Positions 11,020 to 22,119 of a stretch of DNA of 64,000 bases are shown piece after piece. The notes under the pieces are model-generated. The model ran no database searches. It had not been told where the DNA came from and worked only from the letters and a program-made list of their open reading frames with translations. The DNA comes from Tupaia tana (lineage: Eukaryota > Chordata > Mammalia > Scandentia > Tupaiidae). The stretch's first letter is position 1, and every line of letters begins with the position of its first letter. The stretch covers positions 43,307,102 to 43,371,101 of the forward strand of contig JAKSZU010000020.1 in assembly GCA_026018925.1 (NCBI GenBank), read 5' to 3'. A program made the position numbers and the translations under genes.

Positions 11020-11625
11020 CGTCCTAGCCTGGAGGCTCAGGCCTGAGGAACCCAGTGGCTGGATGCAATCCCAACTCCCACCTCGGTAGGGTCATTGTTG
11101 CTTCTTCTGGTTGAAGCATCCCTCGTTCTGGAACTAAGACCTCTGGGCAGCAGAACATAACGTCACGGGGACAGTGGGGTAATGCTGAGGGGGCCACTCC
11201 CGCTTCCACCCCGATTCCCGGGCCTGTGAATCTGGCTGTGGGAGATTTAGTACCATGGATCGGATGGTGATTTAGAACATGCACAGTCTGCTGAAGAAAC
11301 TCCTCCCAGCCTACAAAGTATTGTCACCTAGCTGTACCTGAGGCTTCAAAAGTCCGGTCACCCTATCACGTGGAATACCAGGACCTAACGTGATACGACT
11401 ATCTGGCGTTTAACTGAAAACCCATTAATCCCACAACTTATATACCACGATGTAAAATTAATACATCATAATTATAATTATATTGTATTGATATAAAGTC
11501 AATAAATCTTATGTTACTTGATATAGGAATAAAAGCAGAAGGAAAACAAACATATCTGCTTAATTAATGTGCACAAACTCATAAACATATTCCTAACAAA
11601 ACACGGTCTTTTTGCTGAGTAAAAG
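11020..11625. other. Single-copy DNA, no feature seen
   Basis: The first half is GC-richer and the second AT-rich. No repeat or exon signal was supported. Confidence 0.4.
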
Positions 11626-11627
11626 AA

Positions 11628-11880
11628 GCCAGACAGGCTAGCTTCATGGCACAGTGCTGACGTTCTTCTCAAGAGAAGCCAGGTCCCACATGGCGATGTG
11701 GTTCGAATCCCGAACCCCCTAGTCCTGCGACGCTCCAGGCACTCGTGAGTGCCCAGTGTGCGACACGTAGAGGGCCGGAGGAAGGCAATGGAGGCATGTC
11801 CAGACCCTGTGGACGGTGCTTGTCGCTCGTGCGTTCTCACAGTCCCTCGTGTGCATACATGCTCTGGCATGAATTTTTTT
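11628..11880 (+). mobile_element. Possible SINE-C (old)
   Basis: The head is ggctagcttcatggcacagt, with ctcaagagaagccaggtccc and a B-box-like gtggttcgaatccc. The same ctcaagagcagc layout occurs at 21188, so the two probably belong together. It ends in a T/A run at 11871-11890. Confidence 0.5.
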
Positions 11881-11910
11881 TTTCATTGAAAATTTTAAAA
11901 GTAGCCAAGT

Positions 11911-12152
11911 ATGGGACCAGCAGGTGGCTAAGGCGCTAGACTCCCACAAGGCCAACTGTGATTCAGGATCCAGGCCCGGTGGCTTGAATATCATGCCAGG
12001 CACATGTGAGTGCGTGCCCAAAATCCCAAGAGGAGAATGGAGAAGAGATTGCAGCACGGCCATCTCCCCAGAGGGTGATTTCTCGCTTTCCCTCTCTCTG
12101 TCTCTCTCTAGTGAGCACATGTGCCTTCTGGCAAAAATCTTAAAGTAAAAAA
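11911..12152 (+). mobile_element. SINE-B-type, full length
   Basis: The head gggaccagcaggtggctaag is intermediate between SINE-A and SINE-B. The body (gagaggagaatggagaagag-like) and the gcaaaaatctt plus A-rich tail are complete. Confidence 0.9.
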
Positions 12153-12169
12153 AAAGAAAGAAAAATATC

Positions 12170-12385
12170 CAGATTTTTAAAAAAGGCTACATATTGCTAT
12201 TCTAGTTATATGAAATGTCTAGATATATTTGTATAAAATTTCTAGGTATAACAAAACTGTAGAGACAAAAATTAGGTCACTGATTGTCTAAAGCTGGGAT
12301 GAGTGTGAGAACTGACTGAAAACAAGTGCAAGGGAATTCCGGGGAGTAATGAAGTACTCTGAAACAGAGTCGTGGTAATATTGGG
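12170..12385 (+). mobile_element. Old L1 (L1M-type) 3' fragment
   Basis: tagagacaaaaattaggtca, then a ggttgtctaaagctggga-like stretch and acagagtcgtggtaatat follow the order of blocks in old mammalian L1 3' regions. It is too decayed to subclassify. Confidence 0.5.
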
Positions 12386-12464
12386 TTTCTGAAAAGTCAC
12401 GATGCATTTTCCTCTTTTTCTATACAAATATGCATTGTGACATTTCTGACAACCTAATAGTTAC
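12386..12464. mobile_element. Small palindromic transposon, type 2
   Basis: The two halves are inverted: ctgaaaagtcacgatgcatt on the left and atgcattgtgacatttctga on the right, ending acaacctaatag. There is no coding capacity. It is a MITE-like non-autonomous DNA element. Confidence 0.65.
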
Positions 12465-12759
12465 ATAAGTCTACAAATGTATTAGAAATCACCAAACTGT
12501 CAAAAGCATCACTTGTTTGGTTCATATTCTATACCATCTCTTTTGGGAAGCATATAGATCACGAAGAATAGATGTTAGAAAATAAGGGTTGAAGAAACTC
12601 GAAGGGAGATACTCGGCAGCTCAAACCACATGAGTACGTGTCAGCCTGTGTCCCCTGCAGTAGTGTTCACCATGGAAAGCTAGGAAGGGCAAACACGCTC
12701 AAGAGGACAATGCTTAAACAAGATGAAACTCATCCATATTGGCAAAAACTATGCCGATC

Positions 12760-13017
12760 GGGACCAGCAGTTGGCGTAATGGCTACGTCGTTGGACTCTC
12801 ATGTAGTCGACCACAATTCGAGTCCGAGACCGGGTGGCTTAAACTCACGCCAGGCGCGTGTGCGTGCGTGCCCAAGGTCGCGAGAGGAGAATGGAGGAGA
12901 AGGGATTGCGGCGTGGCCATTCCCCCTGGGGGTGATTTCTTGCTTTCTGTCTCTCTGTCTCCCTCTGTCTTTCTGGTGAGTGCATGCGCCCTATAGCAAA
13001 AACCTCTCCGAAAAAAA
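12760..13017 (+). mobile_element. SINE-A, full length
   Basis: It is flanked by actatgccgat (12749-12759) and actatgacgat (13019-13029), a duplication with one mismatch. The B box is caattcgagtcc. Confidence 0.95.
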
Positions 13018-13029
13018 GACTATGACGAT

Positions 13030-13265
13030 GTAGCTGGAAAGGACATGAAAAGATCTTCAAGACATGTTGTCAAGTTAAAAAAGAGAAAAAATCATAGGAC
13101 GATAAAGAACAGTATAATTTAGATCCAATCTACATGCTAAATCACAAAAGGTGGACCTCTGGAGAAGACTGAGACAGGGGTAAAGAGGACTTTCGTTTTC
13201 CATATGTTCTTCAGTGTTTTTATTTCTTCCACAACAAACATGCACTGCTTTTGCAGGGTAAACAT
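13030..13265 (+). mobile_element. Old L1 (L1M-type) fragment
   Basis: ggacatgaaaagatcttcaa, then caagttaaaaaagagaaa and ctgagacaggggtaaagagg match the order of old L1 3' sequence. The SINE-A just upstream probably landed in it. Confidence 0.5.
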
Positions 13266-13534
13266 AACGTTTAAGCACACTTCTCAGCCCTCGACTAAAT
13301 ATCACTTCTCAGCCCATACTGCTGCTAGGGTCACTCTTCCTCTAAAGGAAACTAGAGCAAATTGCTCTGAAGCATGTAAGAAGAAGACACGTATTATAAT
13401 TCTCCATTAGCCTGCAACCTGAAGTCCTCAAAGCTGAATAGTAATGCTAATAATGACAACATTATCCTTTGTGCACATCGTTTGTTTCTTGTTTGGGGTT
13501 TTGTTTTTTGTTTTTGTTTTGGTTTTGGTTTTTT

Positions 13535-13757
13535 AGTTTTTGCTATAGGGCTCAGGCAATCACCAGAGAGAGAGAGAGAAAATGAGAAATCACTCCCTGG
13601 GGGATGGCCACGCCACAGTCAGTTCTCCAGTCTCCTCTGAAGACTTGGGGTTCACACACACCCAGCATGATTTTCAAGCCGCCGGGTCCAGGACTCAAAC
13701 TACACAGTTGGCTAGTGGGATTCAGCTCCTTAACCTCCATGCCACCTGCTGGCCCTG
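13535..13757 (-). mobile_element. SINE-B
   Basis: On the minus strand the head is gggccagcaggtggcatgga and the body is conserved. The 3' end gttttt-gctatagggctc is followed on the plus strand side by a T/G-rich tail (13490-13534). Confidence 0.9.
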
Positions 13758-13759
13758 TG

Positions 13760-14640
13760 CAGTTTTTACTGCGGCCGCCCTATCAGGTGTTGCCACTTCT
13801 TTCTTGGAGGGAATCTGACTCCTGCTCCCTGGCCACCCATGTAGGCAGGCTGGGAGTGAGGCCTATGGTTTTAAATCTGCGTTTTATTCAGCTCTCTGCC
13901 TCATCAAGGATGATGACGAACATAATGGTGGCCCTGAGGCACTGCAGGATCCTGAAGGCCTGATGAGTCACCAAAGGTCTCACCATATTCCACGCGGTTT
14001 GGGTTTCACTCATGCTGTGTCACGTAGGATCCCTGGAGAAGCGCTCGGCCGCTCAGCACACACCCTCACTCCTGCCGAGGATGGCTGGCTGACTAGGCTG
14101 CCTTAGGCAGGCAGAAATGTGGAAAGTTGACTCCGAACTGATCTCGTTCATAATTTTAAGAGTCTGTACTTCCACCTGGAAGAGAAGGTGCCTCACCTCC
14201 CCTGGCCAACCCCTCAGGAGGCCCTCCATGCTCGCCCCCAGAGAGCAGCTGGCCGAGCCTCCTACAGCCTGGGGACAGAGGGTCAGGAGGCGGTGCCTGA
14301 GCCCGCGACGGTCTCCTGGTCGCCATGCCCTCGCTCTGGCTGGGCCTCTCCGCAGCCTGCGCGGAGTGAGTGGGACTCTCACGCTGAAGGGACGGGGGCA
14401 CGCCTCAGCACAGCCCGAAGGCCTGCGGCCACGCTGCTTGGGAAGAGCAAATGGGCACCTTCCAACTTGGGAGGGGACGTCATGACAGCACCAGACTATC
14501 CCAGCAAGGGCACTCTAATCTTGAGGTGAATTTGCTCGGTGGCACAGGTAAAATAGACCTCAGTTTTAAAATGAGGAGATAGGAGCTAAAACTCTAAAAC
14601 TGGAATCAGGTAGTGCATGCGTAAAATAAAGAGGCAGAAT
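13760..14640. other. Single-copy DNA with a CpG-rich patch
   Basis: Bases 14200-14440 are GC-rich with many CpGs and are open in several frames on both strands, as expected of GC-rich DNA that is poor in stop codons. No protein family or convincing splice pair was recognised. Confidence 0.4.
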
Positions 14641-14862
14641 TATGTAGGCGAGCCTTTTTTGGAACCAGACAGACATGAGTTCAAAACTTAGCGTGGACTC
14701 TTACCAGCTCAGTAATTTGGTATAAGTTATTTCATCTTTATACCTCAATATCCTTGTCTCTTCAGTCAAGGTAGGAGTAATACCTACGTTGATAGCGATT
14801 CTAAAATAACCTATATAGAAAGCCTGGTGCCATCCGGGCACATAGCAGGTGCTAACTAAAAG
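14640..14862 (+). mobile_element. MIR SINE (ancient)
   Basis: The order fits MIR: gagttcaaaacttagc, accagctcagtaatttggta, ttatttcatctttatacctca, gtaggagtaatacctacg and gcctggtgccatccgggcac ending gcaggtgctaact. Confidence 0.85.
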
Positions 14863-15085
14863 GCAGATACCGTGTGTGCGCCCTCTGGAGGCTCAGCAGA
14901 GAAACGCGACAAGCGACCCACGTCCCGTTCCAGGTTGCCGTTCAGAGACCTCCCTGAGAATGCCAGGCACACACGTGCCACCACCCGTCTGGCTGGGACC
15001 CTGGTCTGGGGTGGATTACGGTGTCGAGACCCTGTGAGAGGTGCTGTCTCTCTCTGACTCTATTGCTCATGGAAGGCATAAATAA
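14863..15085 (+). mobile_element. Possible SINE-C (old)
   Basis: The core ccacccgtctggctgggac, then gtggattacggtgtcgagac and a gtctctctctgact block, ends in cataaataaata. It shares the gattacggtg segment with 6255-6500. Confidence 0.5.
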
Positions 15086-15092
15086 ATACTTT

Positions 15093-15172
15093 TTTTTTTC
15101 TTTTTGGAGAGGTTTTTGCTATAGGGCGCGAGTGCTCGCCAGAAAGGCAGAGAGAGACAGAGAGACAGAAAA
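15093..15172 (-). mobile_element. SINE-A 3' end only (5'-truncated insertion)
   Basis: Only the last part of the element is present: ggagaggtttttgctatagg through the CT-rich block. It is bounded by similar ataaataaatac and aataagtaaatac. This is typical L1-style 5' truncation. Confidence 0.8.
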
Positions 15173-15179
15173 TAAGTAA

Positions 15180-15585
15180 ATACATTTAAAATAAATAAAT
15201 AAATAAATAAGATATTCTTCAAGCTCTCACGGTGATGCTATCCCTCCAAGAAAAGAAGAAACAAGACAGATAATTCCTTAAAACTCTCCTAGCCCTAGAT
15301 TTTAAGATTCTGTTCTTGAAATTGTTGCACCAGCAGCACAGCCACGGCAGGCCCACAGAACTCCATCGGTCAGGAATTCACTCGAGGACTTCGCTTGGGG
15401 CCCACTCCCAGGTCTCCATGCCACCACTGCTTCTGTTGCCCAAGGGCCATTAAACCAAATCCCGGACTGCCACGCTAGTAAACCGTGACCCAGGTGCTGG
15501 GCCAGGTGTCGCCGTCGAAGTCGTAAAGCACAACTGTGAAATAAGAGGCTCAAGTCCTATCCCGCCATCATTTCTTCTGAAGGCC
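15180..15585. other. (AAAT)n followed by single-copy DNA
   Basis: A short aaataaataaata run lies at about 15190-15211. The rest is of mixed composition with no recognised feature. Confidence 0.5.
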
Positions 15586-15589
15586 TTTT

Positions 15590-15790
15590 AAAAGCCCTAT
15601 TGATAAAAATAGCACATGCTCTGTGTGGGTTGGGACGTATAGAAAAACAAAAAAGAAAACTATCCACTACAATCTCACCACGCAGCTGCGAGTACTGCGG
15701 TTTACCGACTTCAGTCTTCCCCACACGTACTCCTCTTATGCGAAACTCATTACTGCGTGTAAACTGCCTACTTCAACCTCAGATCCACGG
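15590..15790 (+). mobile_element. Possible old L1 3' fragment
   Basis: tagaaaaacaaaaaagaaaa, then caatctcaccacgcagctg and cagtcttccccacacgta follow the layout of old L1 3' UTRs. Confidence is low. Confidence 0.35.
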
Positions 15791-16058
15791 CCTTCTACGG
15801 AACTTGAAGCAAGCGGCCTAGACCCCACGCAGTCACCGACCGGAGTGCGTGTCTTACCCGGCCCACCTCCCGAAAGCGCTGAGGCCCACGGAGTCTGGAG
15901 AAATCAGTAGTCAGCCTCCTAAACTTCCACCCCGTGATTTTCAGAGTTCAAAATATTAGGACACTTCATGATATCCCTGGGAAAGGAGGGCAAGTGGGAG
16001 AAGGGCCTACTTCCCCTCTGACACCTGATTCTGCCTTCAACATCATTCAGTGGCTGTA

Positions 16059-16185
16059 TGTGGAGATTTCAGCAAGTCCGTGGGAAACAGAAGCAAAGCA
16101 TTTATTTTGGTGTAAAATAGTTTCGAAATCCATACATAGTTATTTCATAACATGTATTTGTCGTGAATTTTTCGAAGCCCCCATG
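16059..16185. mobile_element. Small palindromic transposon, type 1 (mariner-like MITE)
   Basis: The left end tgtggagatttcagcaagtc and the right end (minus strand) catgggggcttcgaaaaatt are imperfect inverted repeats, and both flanks are TA. The inner part has the ccatacatagttatttcata block seen again, inverted, at 21566. It is non-coding. Confidence 0.7.
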
Positions 16186-16189
16186 TAAA

Positions 16190-17635
16190 GGGTTGGAAAT
16201 GTAGGCAAGTTGTAACACAGGGACAGGAGATTATGCCCACGGGCAGCTACACTATAGCAGTAAGGATCCTCCTGCTACCCGTGTGGTGACCCACCCGAAA
16301 TGGGACAGGACCAAGAGGTCCGGGTGACGTGGGAGGCTTCATTTTACCTCTGAAAGCCTAGACTTCAAAGGGATGCGCCTCAGGCCGTGCGATCGCAAGA
16401 CCTCGCCCAGGAGAATGCAACTAGAATGTTCTTGTGAATTATGTAAAAAACAAAAGGAGGAGGTAATTCGCTACAATAGCTTACAGTTTTAAGTTGGCAG
16501 TATCTTTAATAAAGTTGCCTGGAATCCTCGGAACCCCGTTTCTGGCTGATCTTGGTGAGGAGTGGTACATTGGGGATGGTGGTGTTTTGTTGGAAAAAAT
16601 AGTAACACCATAAAAAATCACTTATCCTTTCAAATATCTTATCTTAGGTCAAACACGAAGCCAAAACTCAAAACCACTTGACAACACCGCTGCCATTTAG
16701 TTGTGGAAACGCTGGGTTCGGCAGCACAGCTGAGACAGGAGTGCTGTGGGTCAGAATTTGACAGTGGGGCAGACTTTCATCCACCTGCTATTTCAAAGAC
16801 ACTAAGATTGGCAAAGAGTCCGTGAGTTCATGTTGCAGAGAGCCAGCATGGATAATTAAGGAGAAAGACAGACCTCCAGCACAGGGCACTGTGGCCACCC
16901 CTGCGGGCTGCCTTGGTTCAGAACGTCTGTGCCCCCTTCGCCTGATGCTCATACTTGGCCATTGGGCAAAAGCAGGTCATAGCAGGTGGGATACCAAAGC
17001 ATTGGGGGAAACCTATTTTCCTTGGAGAATAAACTGCTCTTCTGGGTTGAGCAGAAAAATAGATAATTATCTTGTCTAGAATATTAATTCTCCGATACAT
17101 GTTTTCATTTTCAGGAAGGCCAATCTGAAAATTCCCTAACCTTGTCATCATTTTGCATCAGCCTTTCACAGCAACCCTGCATACTCAGTTATACTAAAAT
17201 AGTTTAAAGTGAACCAAGGTAAAGGTATTCCCCCAAATAGTAAAATGTGCATGCATGTGAATTACACAAATAGTCACATTGACTAAATTAATTAACTAAC
17301 TGGTGCCTCTCTTAGGATATAACTTCATATTTCATGCCAGATAAGACTCTTAAGTCAAAATCCAAAGGCTTGCCTTTCTTACTTCAATTTTCAGTTTGTC
17401 GATTATGACTTTTTGGGTTTTCTCTCCTCCGTGAGGCCCAGTACTGATTGTCCTCAGTGACGGCCACTTAGGAGGTAGCTGGGACGGGGGTAGGGTATGA
17501 GTCTCTGCGAGTCTCTCCAGGTAGTCAGGACCTCTCAGAGCAACTTCTAGAAAGCTAGTGAAGACACTGGAAAACCCAGAGCGAACACAATGCCTGCAGC
17601 GGGTGGGACACCAAAGGTGCTGACAGAATCGAGGT
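16190..17635. other. Single-copy DNA, no gene recognised
   Basis: About 1.4 kb contains no SINE or clear LINE. Composition is mixed, and there is no exon signal that I would support. Confidence 0.45.
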
Positions 17636-17639
17636 CCAC

Positions 17640-17830
17640 CTCATATCTCAGGAAGCTTTCTTGACCTCACGTGGCCTCCCTTCTAAGGCTCGGCAAGTGA
17701 CCTCCATTCGGCCCCTTCCACGTGCCTTCCTAGAAACCCCCTCTGCCTCTGCCTTACCGGTGCTCTCGTTGTTGGTACTAAGATGTTTAAAAAGGCCACT
17801 GCTCTGTAACGTTGGTTATGTCCCGTCTTT
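17640..17830 (+). mobile_element. Possible L2 fragment
   Basis: ctcaggaagctttcttgacc followed by a C-rich run and cttccacgtgccttcct resembles L2 3' sequence. It is weak and short. Confidence 0.3.
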
Positions 17831-17834
17831 ATTC

Positions 17835-20130
17835 ATGACTTAGTACCTCTTCAAAATTAAACTTTGCTTTTGGTTCTGAAAAATCCCCGCAGCTCCCAGA
17901 GCAGTGTCTGATCATGTGGCTCATGTGATGCTCACAACGAACCCAGGGCTCCAGGGGGAGCGCTGACCCGCTCCTGACCGCCGGCCCATTCGACCTCGTC
18001 CTTACTCCTTCCCACGGGTCCTCACACCTGCCCCTCACCCCCACTCCAGACACTTCCTTCCACCCAACAGGGAGACACCGGTTTCCTCCCAGTGTCAGCT
18101 CTCTGACGACTGGGGCCCCAAATGAGCTCCCCTCTCAGTGTTACCTCATGGCCGTGTCCCTCACCCAGCTCTCTCAGAAGACCAGGCTGGCTGGGGCCTG
18201 CTGGGACACACCGCCTCTTCCCAGGGCACACTTCCTGCCGCTGTCCAGGCCACAGTGCCGAGCCCCGTACGTCGCATGATTCTTCTGTCAAGTGTTCAAC
18301 TTTTACGCACAGTGGCCCCACCGCAGTCCATCAGTTACAACCGTCATGATCTGAATCCCAACTGCCAAGAGCATTGAAATCATTTCCCATGGTGCTCCTG
18401 GGCACCAGCCAATCAGGTGGCGAGATGTCAGGTTAGGGGCCCGAGAATTCCGTGGCAGTGACATAGTTATGGGAGGCTTTTTCCACCTAGAGCTAAGGAA
18501 GGACGCTGTGTGGGGAAGGGAGGAGCTCCCCGTGCCAATAAATGGGAATCCTGATGACGCCATAATCCAAAGCATCTGACAGAGAGAGAAAGATATTCCT
18601 GGGAATGCAGAGACAGCTTTTCAGTGAGACCCTAAGGTGACCTTGTACTGAATACTTGACAGAACACACTTTTAACAGAAAAGTTTTCCTTGAAAGGGTT
18701 TAATACTGGAGACTTTGTTGAGAAGGTGCATTGAGAGATTCTTAATAGTATTTGCATTGCTTTTTAATGTCTGTCTTTGGGAGACAGCGTCAGTTCCAAC
18801 ACCGGGTGCATTTCTGGTCATTCACCCTTCTGGTCATTACCTTGGACAGCTTGGTTTTTCTCTTAGAAATGGACTGAAAGTTCTAACAGTAACCACTCTC
18901 CTATGTTTTATTGCTGAATAATTCCTTCTTGGTGGCTTTGTAATCATAATATGTATATGAAAAGAATCTGTATTGTTCTGTTTGGCTCTTATGAGATTCC
19001 TGGTATCTCATTACGTCAGGGGAGTCTTTGTTTTCTCAAGGTTAAAAAAAAACACCCAGAAAACAGAAACCCACATATTACTGGTCTTTTTATTCAGCTG
19101 TCACAATACCAGCAGTGGGAGAGTCTCTGTGCAGAGGAAACTATGGTAACATGGATCACTTCACATTAAAATGTGGTACCTAATTATTGTTTTGGGGGAC
19201 TTTTAACGAGAGGTACATGTACGTGATTAAATACATATAGGTTTGGAAGGCCAGTGGGGTGAGAAGCAAGCCACTGTGCTTGGTAGCAGCATGGAGAGAG
19301 AGCCCGAGTACTGTCTGCCTCGAGAGGCCCACCCCGCCCCATCCCCGGCTTCTCCCCCTGGGCTCAACAACGGGCTGAAGATGCCTGGGAAACCACCCAG
19401 CCCATAAAGCCATTCACAAAGGACACCCTGAGTTAGCTGTGTGTCATCACGGATGCAGCTTAGCAACCACTGAAAACAAAGGGAACATATGTATATCTAC
19501 AGTGGATGATGCTGAATAAAAAGGTCCTGCAAATATCAACATTCATGACCCTAGATCATGTATCATTCCAGATATTGAGGACAAAGACAATAACCCTTCC
19601 CGATTCAGGAAACGCCACCTTGCAGTCAAGATAGACCCATATACAATTAATCAAATGATGTGTTAAAACAGAGGTGTGAACAAAGCATTATGGGAGCACA
19701 AAAATGGAACGATTACTTCTGTTCAGTTTGAAGACATTCGACCTCTATGGGGTTCCATAGAGGAAGGGGCACTGATCGGGGCTTTAAAAGGGGGGGAGTC
19801 CAGCAGATGAAGAAGAGGCTGGAGGCTCCGGTAGAGGAGACACAAACCAGACAGCGGCAAGGTGGTAGAGCCACAAGCAACAAGGGCCAAATTTGCAAAG
19901 CCGTTTCAACCTGACCTCCATGTCTGCAATCCTGTGTTAGTGTTTGCTGTGTGTGTGGAGCTGCTGCAGAGATAGTATATGTTAAACACTTCTCCCGCCC
20001 AGCAAGAGCCTGAAAGCCAAGTTCATACTGCACAAAAATTGCCTGTTCCCCAATTCTATAACCTAAATCTTCTGCTCAAATAGTGGACACCAATGGAAAG
20101 AGTAACTTTGGGAAACTCGAATGATAGTGT
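17835..20130. other. SINE-free single-copy DNA
   Basis: About 2.3 kb is without a young SINE. A GC-rich part (17890-18560) carries open frames on both strands, none like a known protein. The remainder is AT-richer, with possible ancient repeat traces near 19500-19900. Confidence 0.4.
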
Positions 20131-20149
20131 GTGAAGAAAGTGGGTCAGA

Positions 20150-20425
20150 GGGACCAACAGTTAGCGTAATGGCTATGTCGCTGGACTCCCACGTGGTCGA
20201 CCGCGGTTCATCTCCCGGACCTAGTGGCTTAAAACCCACGCAGGGCGCGTGTGCGTGCGTGCCCAAGATCCCGAGAGGAGAATGGAGGAGAAGGGATTGA
20301 GGCGTGGCCATCCCCCCTGGGGGGTGAGTTCTCACTTTCTGTCTCCCTGTCTCTCTCTCTGTCTGGTGAGTGCACGTGCCCTATGGCAAAGACCTCTCAA
20401 AAAAAAAAAAAAAAAAAAAGAAAGA
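20150..20425 (+). mobile_element. SINE-A, full length, long A tail
   Basis: The perfect 16 bp duplication aagaaagtgggtcaga lies at 20134-20149 and 20426-20441. The tail is about 20 A followed by AAAG units. Confidence 0.97.
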
Positions 20426-20441
20426 AAGAAAGTGGGTCAGA

Positions 20442-21185
20442 AACAGGACATGCTTCTCGTTGGAATCACAAACAGTAGGTTCCTCAGCCATAATTTCATT
20501 TATGTGACCTGAGCTGCCCGAAGTCCTAGGGCTACAAAGATGAATTAGATGTGGCCTTTCTCTTCTTGGGGTCTACCAATAACCGAATGAAAATACGGTA
20601 GCTGGAAATGAGACATGGCTTTGTTTTGTGGGCATCGAAGGACTGCAGCTGGTTAATGGCAATATTCCCACCAGTCTGGGGCAAGATAAGCAGATTTATG
20701 TCTCAACTTTATCCTTCTTTCCTGAACTCATTCAATGCAGTTGCTACATATCATTCTACCATTCTAGAGTGACATAGAGCCTTCACAACTCATCAGAAAG
20801 TGGGTTTTAATTTTCATAAGTGTATTTAAATGTTTTACATGGAAATGTCTGTCTTTTTGTGATTCAATAGTAGATGGTAATTAGGTTATTTGAGTTGATT
20901 TACTCATATGCCATTTCCATATCAGTCCCCAAATGATATTTTACTTGTTCTTATAAGTTTTTGTAAAGTATGGAAACTTGCAGTCTATACCACATCAAAC
21001 AGAGTGTTTTACTAAATATTCTTGAACTGATTTTGCTAATTGTTTAGGAAATCCTTAAATGCAGTGATGAAAATAAATGCTTGTGGAACACAGATTGAAC
21101 AGAGTAAGAATTACTGTTATTACCAGGCTAGAACTATTGTTATTATCCCAGAAGCCGCTCAACTAGGGTGTGAAACAGCAATCAC
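20442..21185. other. Single-copy DNA, no feature seen
   Basis: The stretch is AT-rich with no repeat or coding signal recognised. Confidence 0.45.
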
Positions 21186-21187
21186 TG

Positions 21188-21440
21188 GGCAGGTCCATGG
21201 CGCAGTCGTAATGCTCTGCTCAAGAGCAGCTCGATCCAGCATGCCAGCCACAGTTTGGAACTCTAGCCGGGGCCGCCTGAAACGAGCCAGGCACACATGC
21301 AAGCTCACGGGAACCAATAAGCTGAGGGACCAGAGGAGCAGGACCCCAGAGTGACTGGGCCTAAGGAGATGGCGAGTGCCACCTTCTCCCTCTCTCTCAG
21401 TCTCTCACTTCTGAATACACAAGCTCTGTCATAAATAAGG
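21188..21440 (+). mobile_element. Possible SINE-C (old)
   Basis: The head-like gggcaggtccatggcgcagt is followed by gctcaagagcagctcgatcc and a TCTCTC block, ending near ctctgtcataaat. Its arrangement matches 11628-11880. Confidence 0.55.
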
Positions 21441-21565
21441 GGGAAAATTTCATTAGAAAAAGTGAGTGTAACACCCGCAGAGAGGAACAAAGCAGGTTAT
21501 ATAATACAGTACACGTTTACTCTATGATGTGTGTCTAATAAATATTTTCCATATGTATTCACATA

Positions 21566-21967
21566 CGTGAGGATCTTCAAAAAGCTCATGGAAAATGCAT
21601 ATTATGAAAAAATTATGCATAGATTTCAACCTTATTTTGCACCAAAACAAGCATACACTTTTTCTTAATTTCCGGATAGCCCTTGTGCTCACTAGAGAAA
21701 GGCAGAAAGACAGAGACGGGGAAGAGCAGGAGGAAGCACTCCCTAATGGAGCATGGTCATGCCACAGTCCTTCCTCCACCCCTCCATTCTGTCAGGATTT
21801 TAGGCACACGTAGGTGCCCAGCATGTCCGTCAGGCCACAGGGCAGGGGCTAGGATTCAGACCATGGTTGGCCATGTGGATCTAGCTCCATTAAGCACTTG
21901 ACATTGGGCTGGCCCAGTAAATTCACACTTCAATCCTATTTTCCACAAACTTTTGACATTACTCAAA
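21566..21967. mobile_element. Type 1 palindromic transposon, interrupted by a SINE
   Basis: The left arm cgtgaggatcttcaaaaagc and the inner block gaaaatgcatattatgaaaa match the type 1 family. The right arm resumes after the SINE as ttttccacaaacttttgaca. A TA dinucleotide precedes the left end. Confidence 0.65.
21674..21916 (-). mobile_element. SINE-B
   Basis: On the minus strand the head starts gggccagcccaatgtcaagt and the body follows in decayed form (cattctgtcaggattttagg on the plus strand). It is inserted in the type 1 transposon. Confidence 0.8.
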
Positions 21968-22083
21968 TACTCACAAGAAATAAAAATAAGTTGAGATATA
22001 TTACGTGCATACAAACACAGATATATATATGTAACCATATATCCCAAGGTAGAATTACGGAACTCATTTTACATACATATATA

Positions 22084-22087
<4 letters not shown>

Positions 22088-22117
<30 letters not shown>
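22088..22117 (+). repeat. (TG)n microsatellite
   Basis: About 14 TG units lie where the poly(A) tail of the RPL6 copy would be expected on the minus strand. Confidence 0.95.
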
Positions 22118-22118
<1 letters not shown>

Positions 22119-22119
22119 T

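Noticed and set aside
14200..14440. Overlapping GC-rich frames on both strands
   Set aside because: Several frames are open at once, as expected from low stop density. There is no splice pair or family match.
16700..16740. ttcggcagcaca, as in the 5' end of U6 snRNA
   Set aside because: Only about 12 bases match and the rest of U6 is absent.
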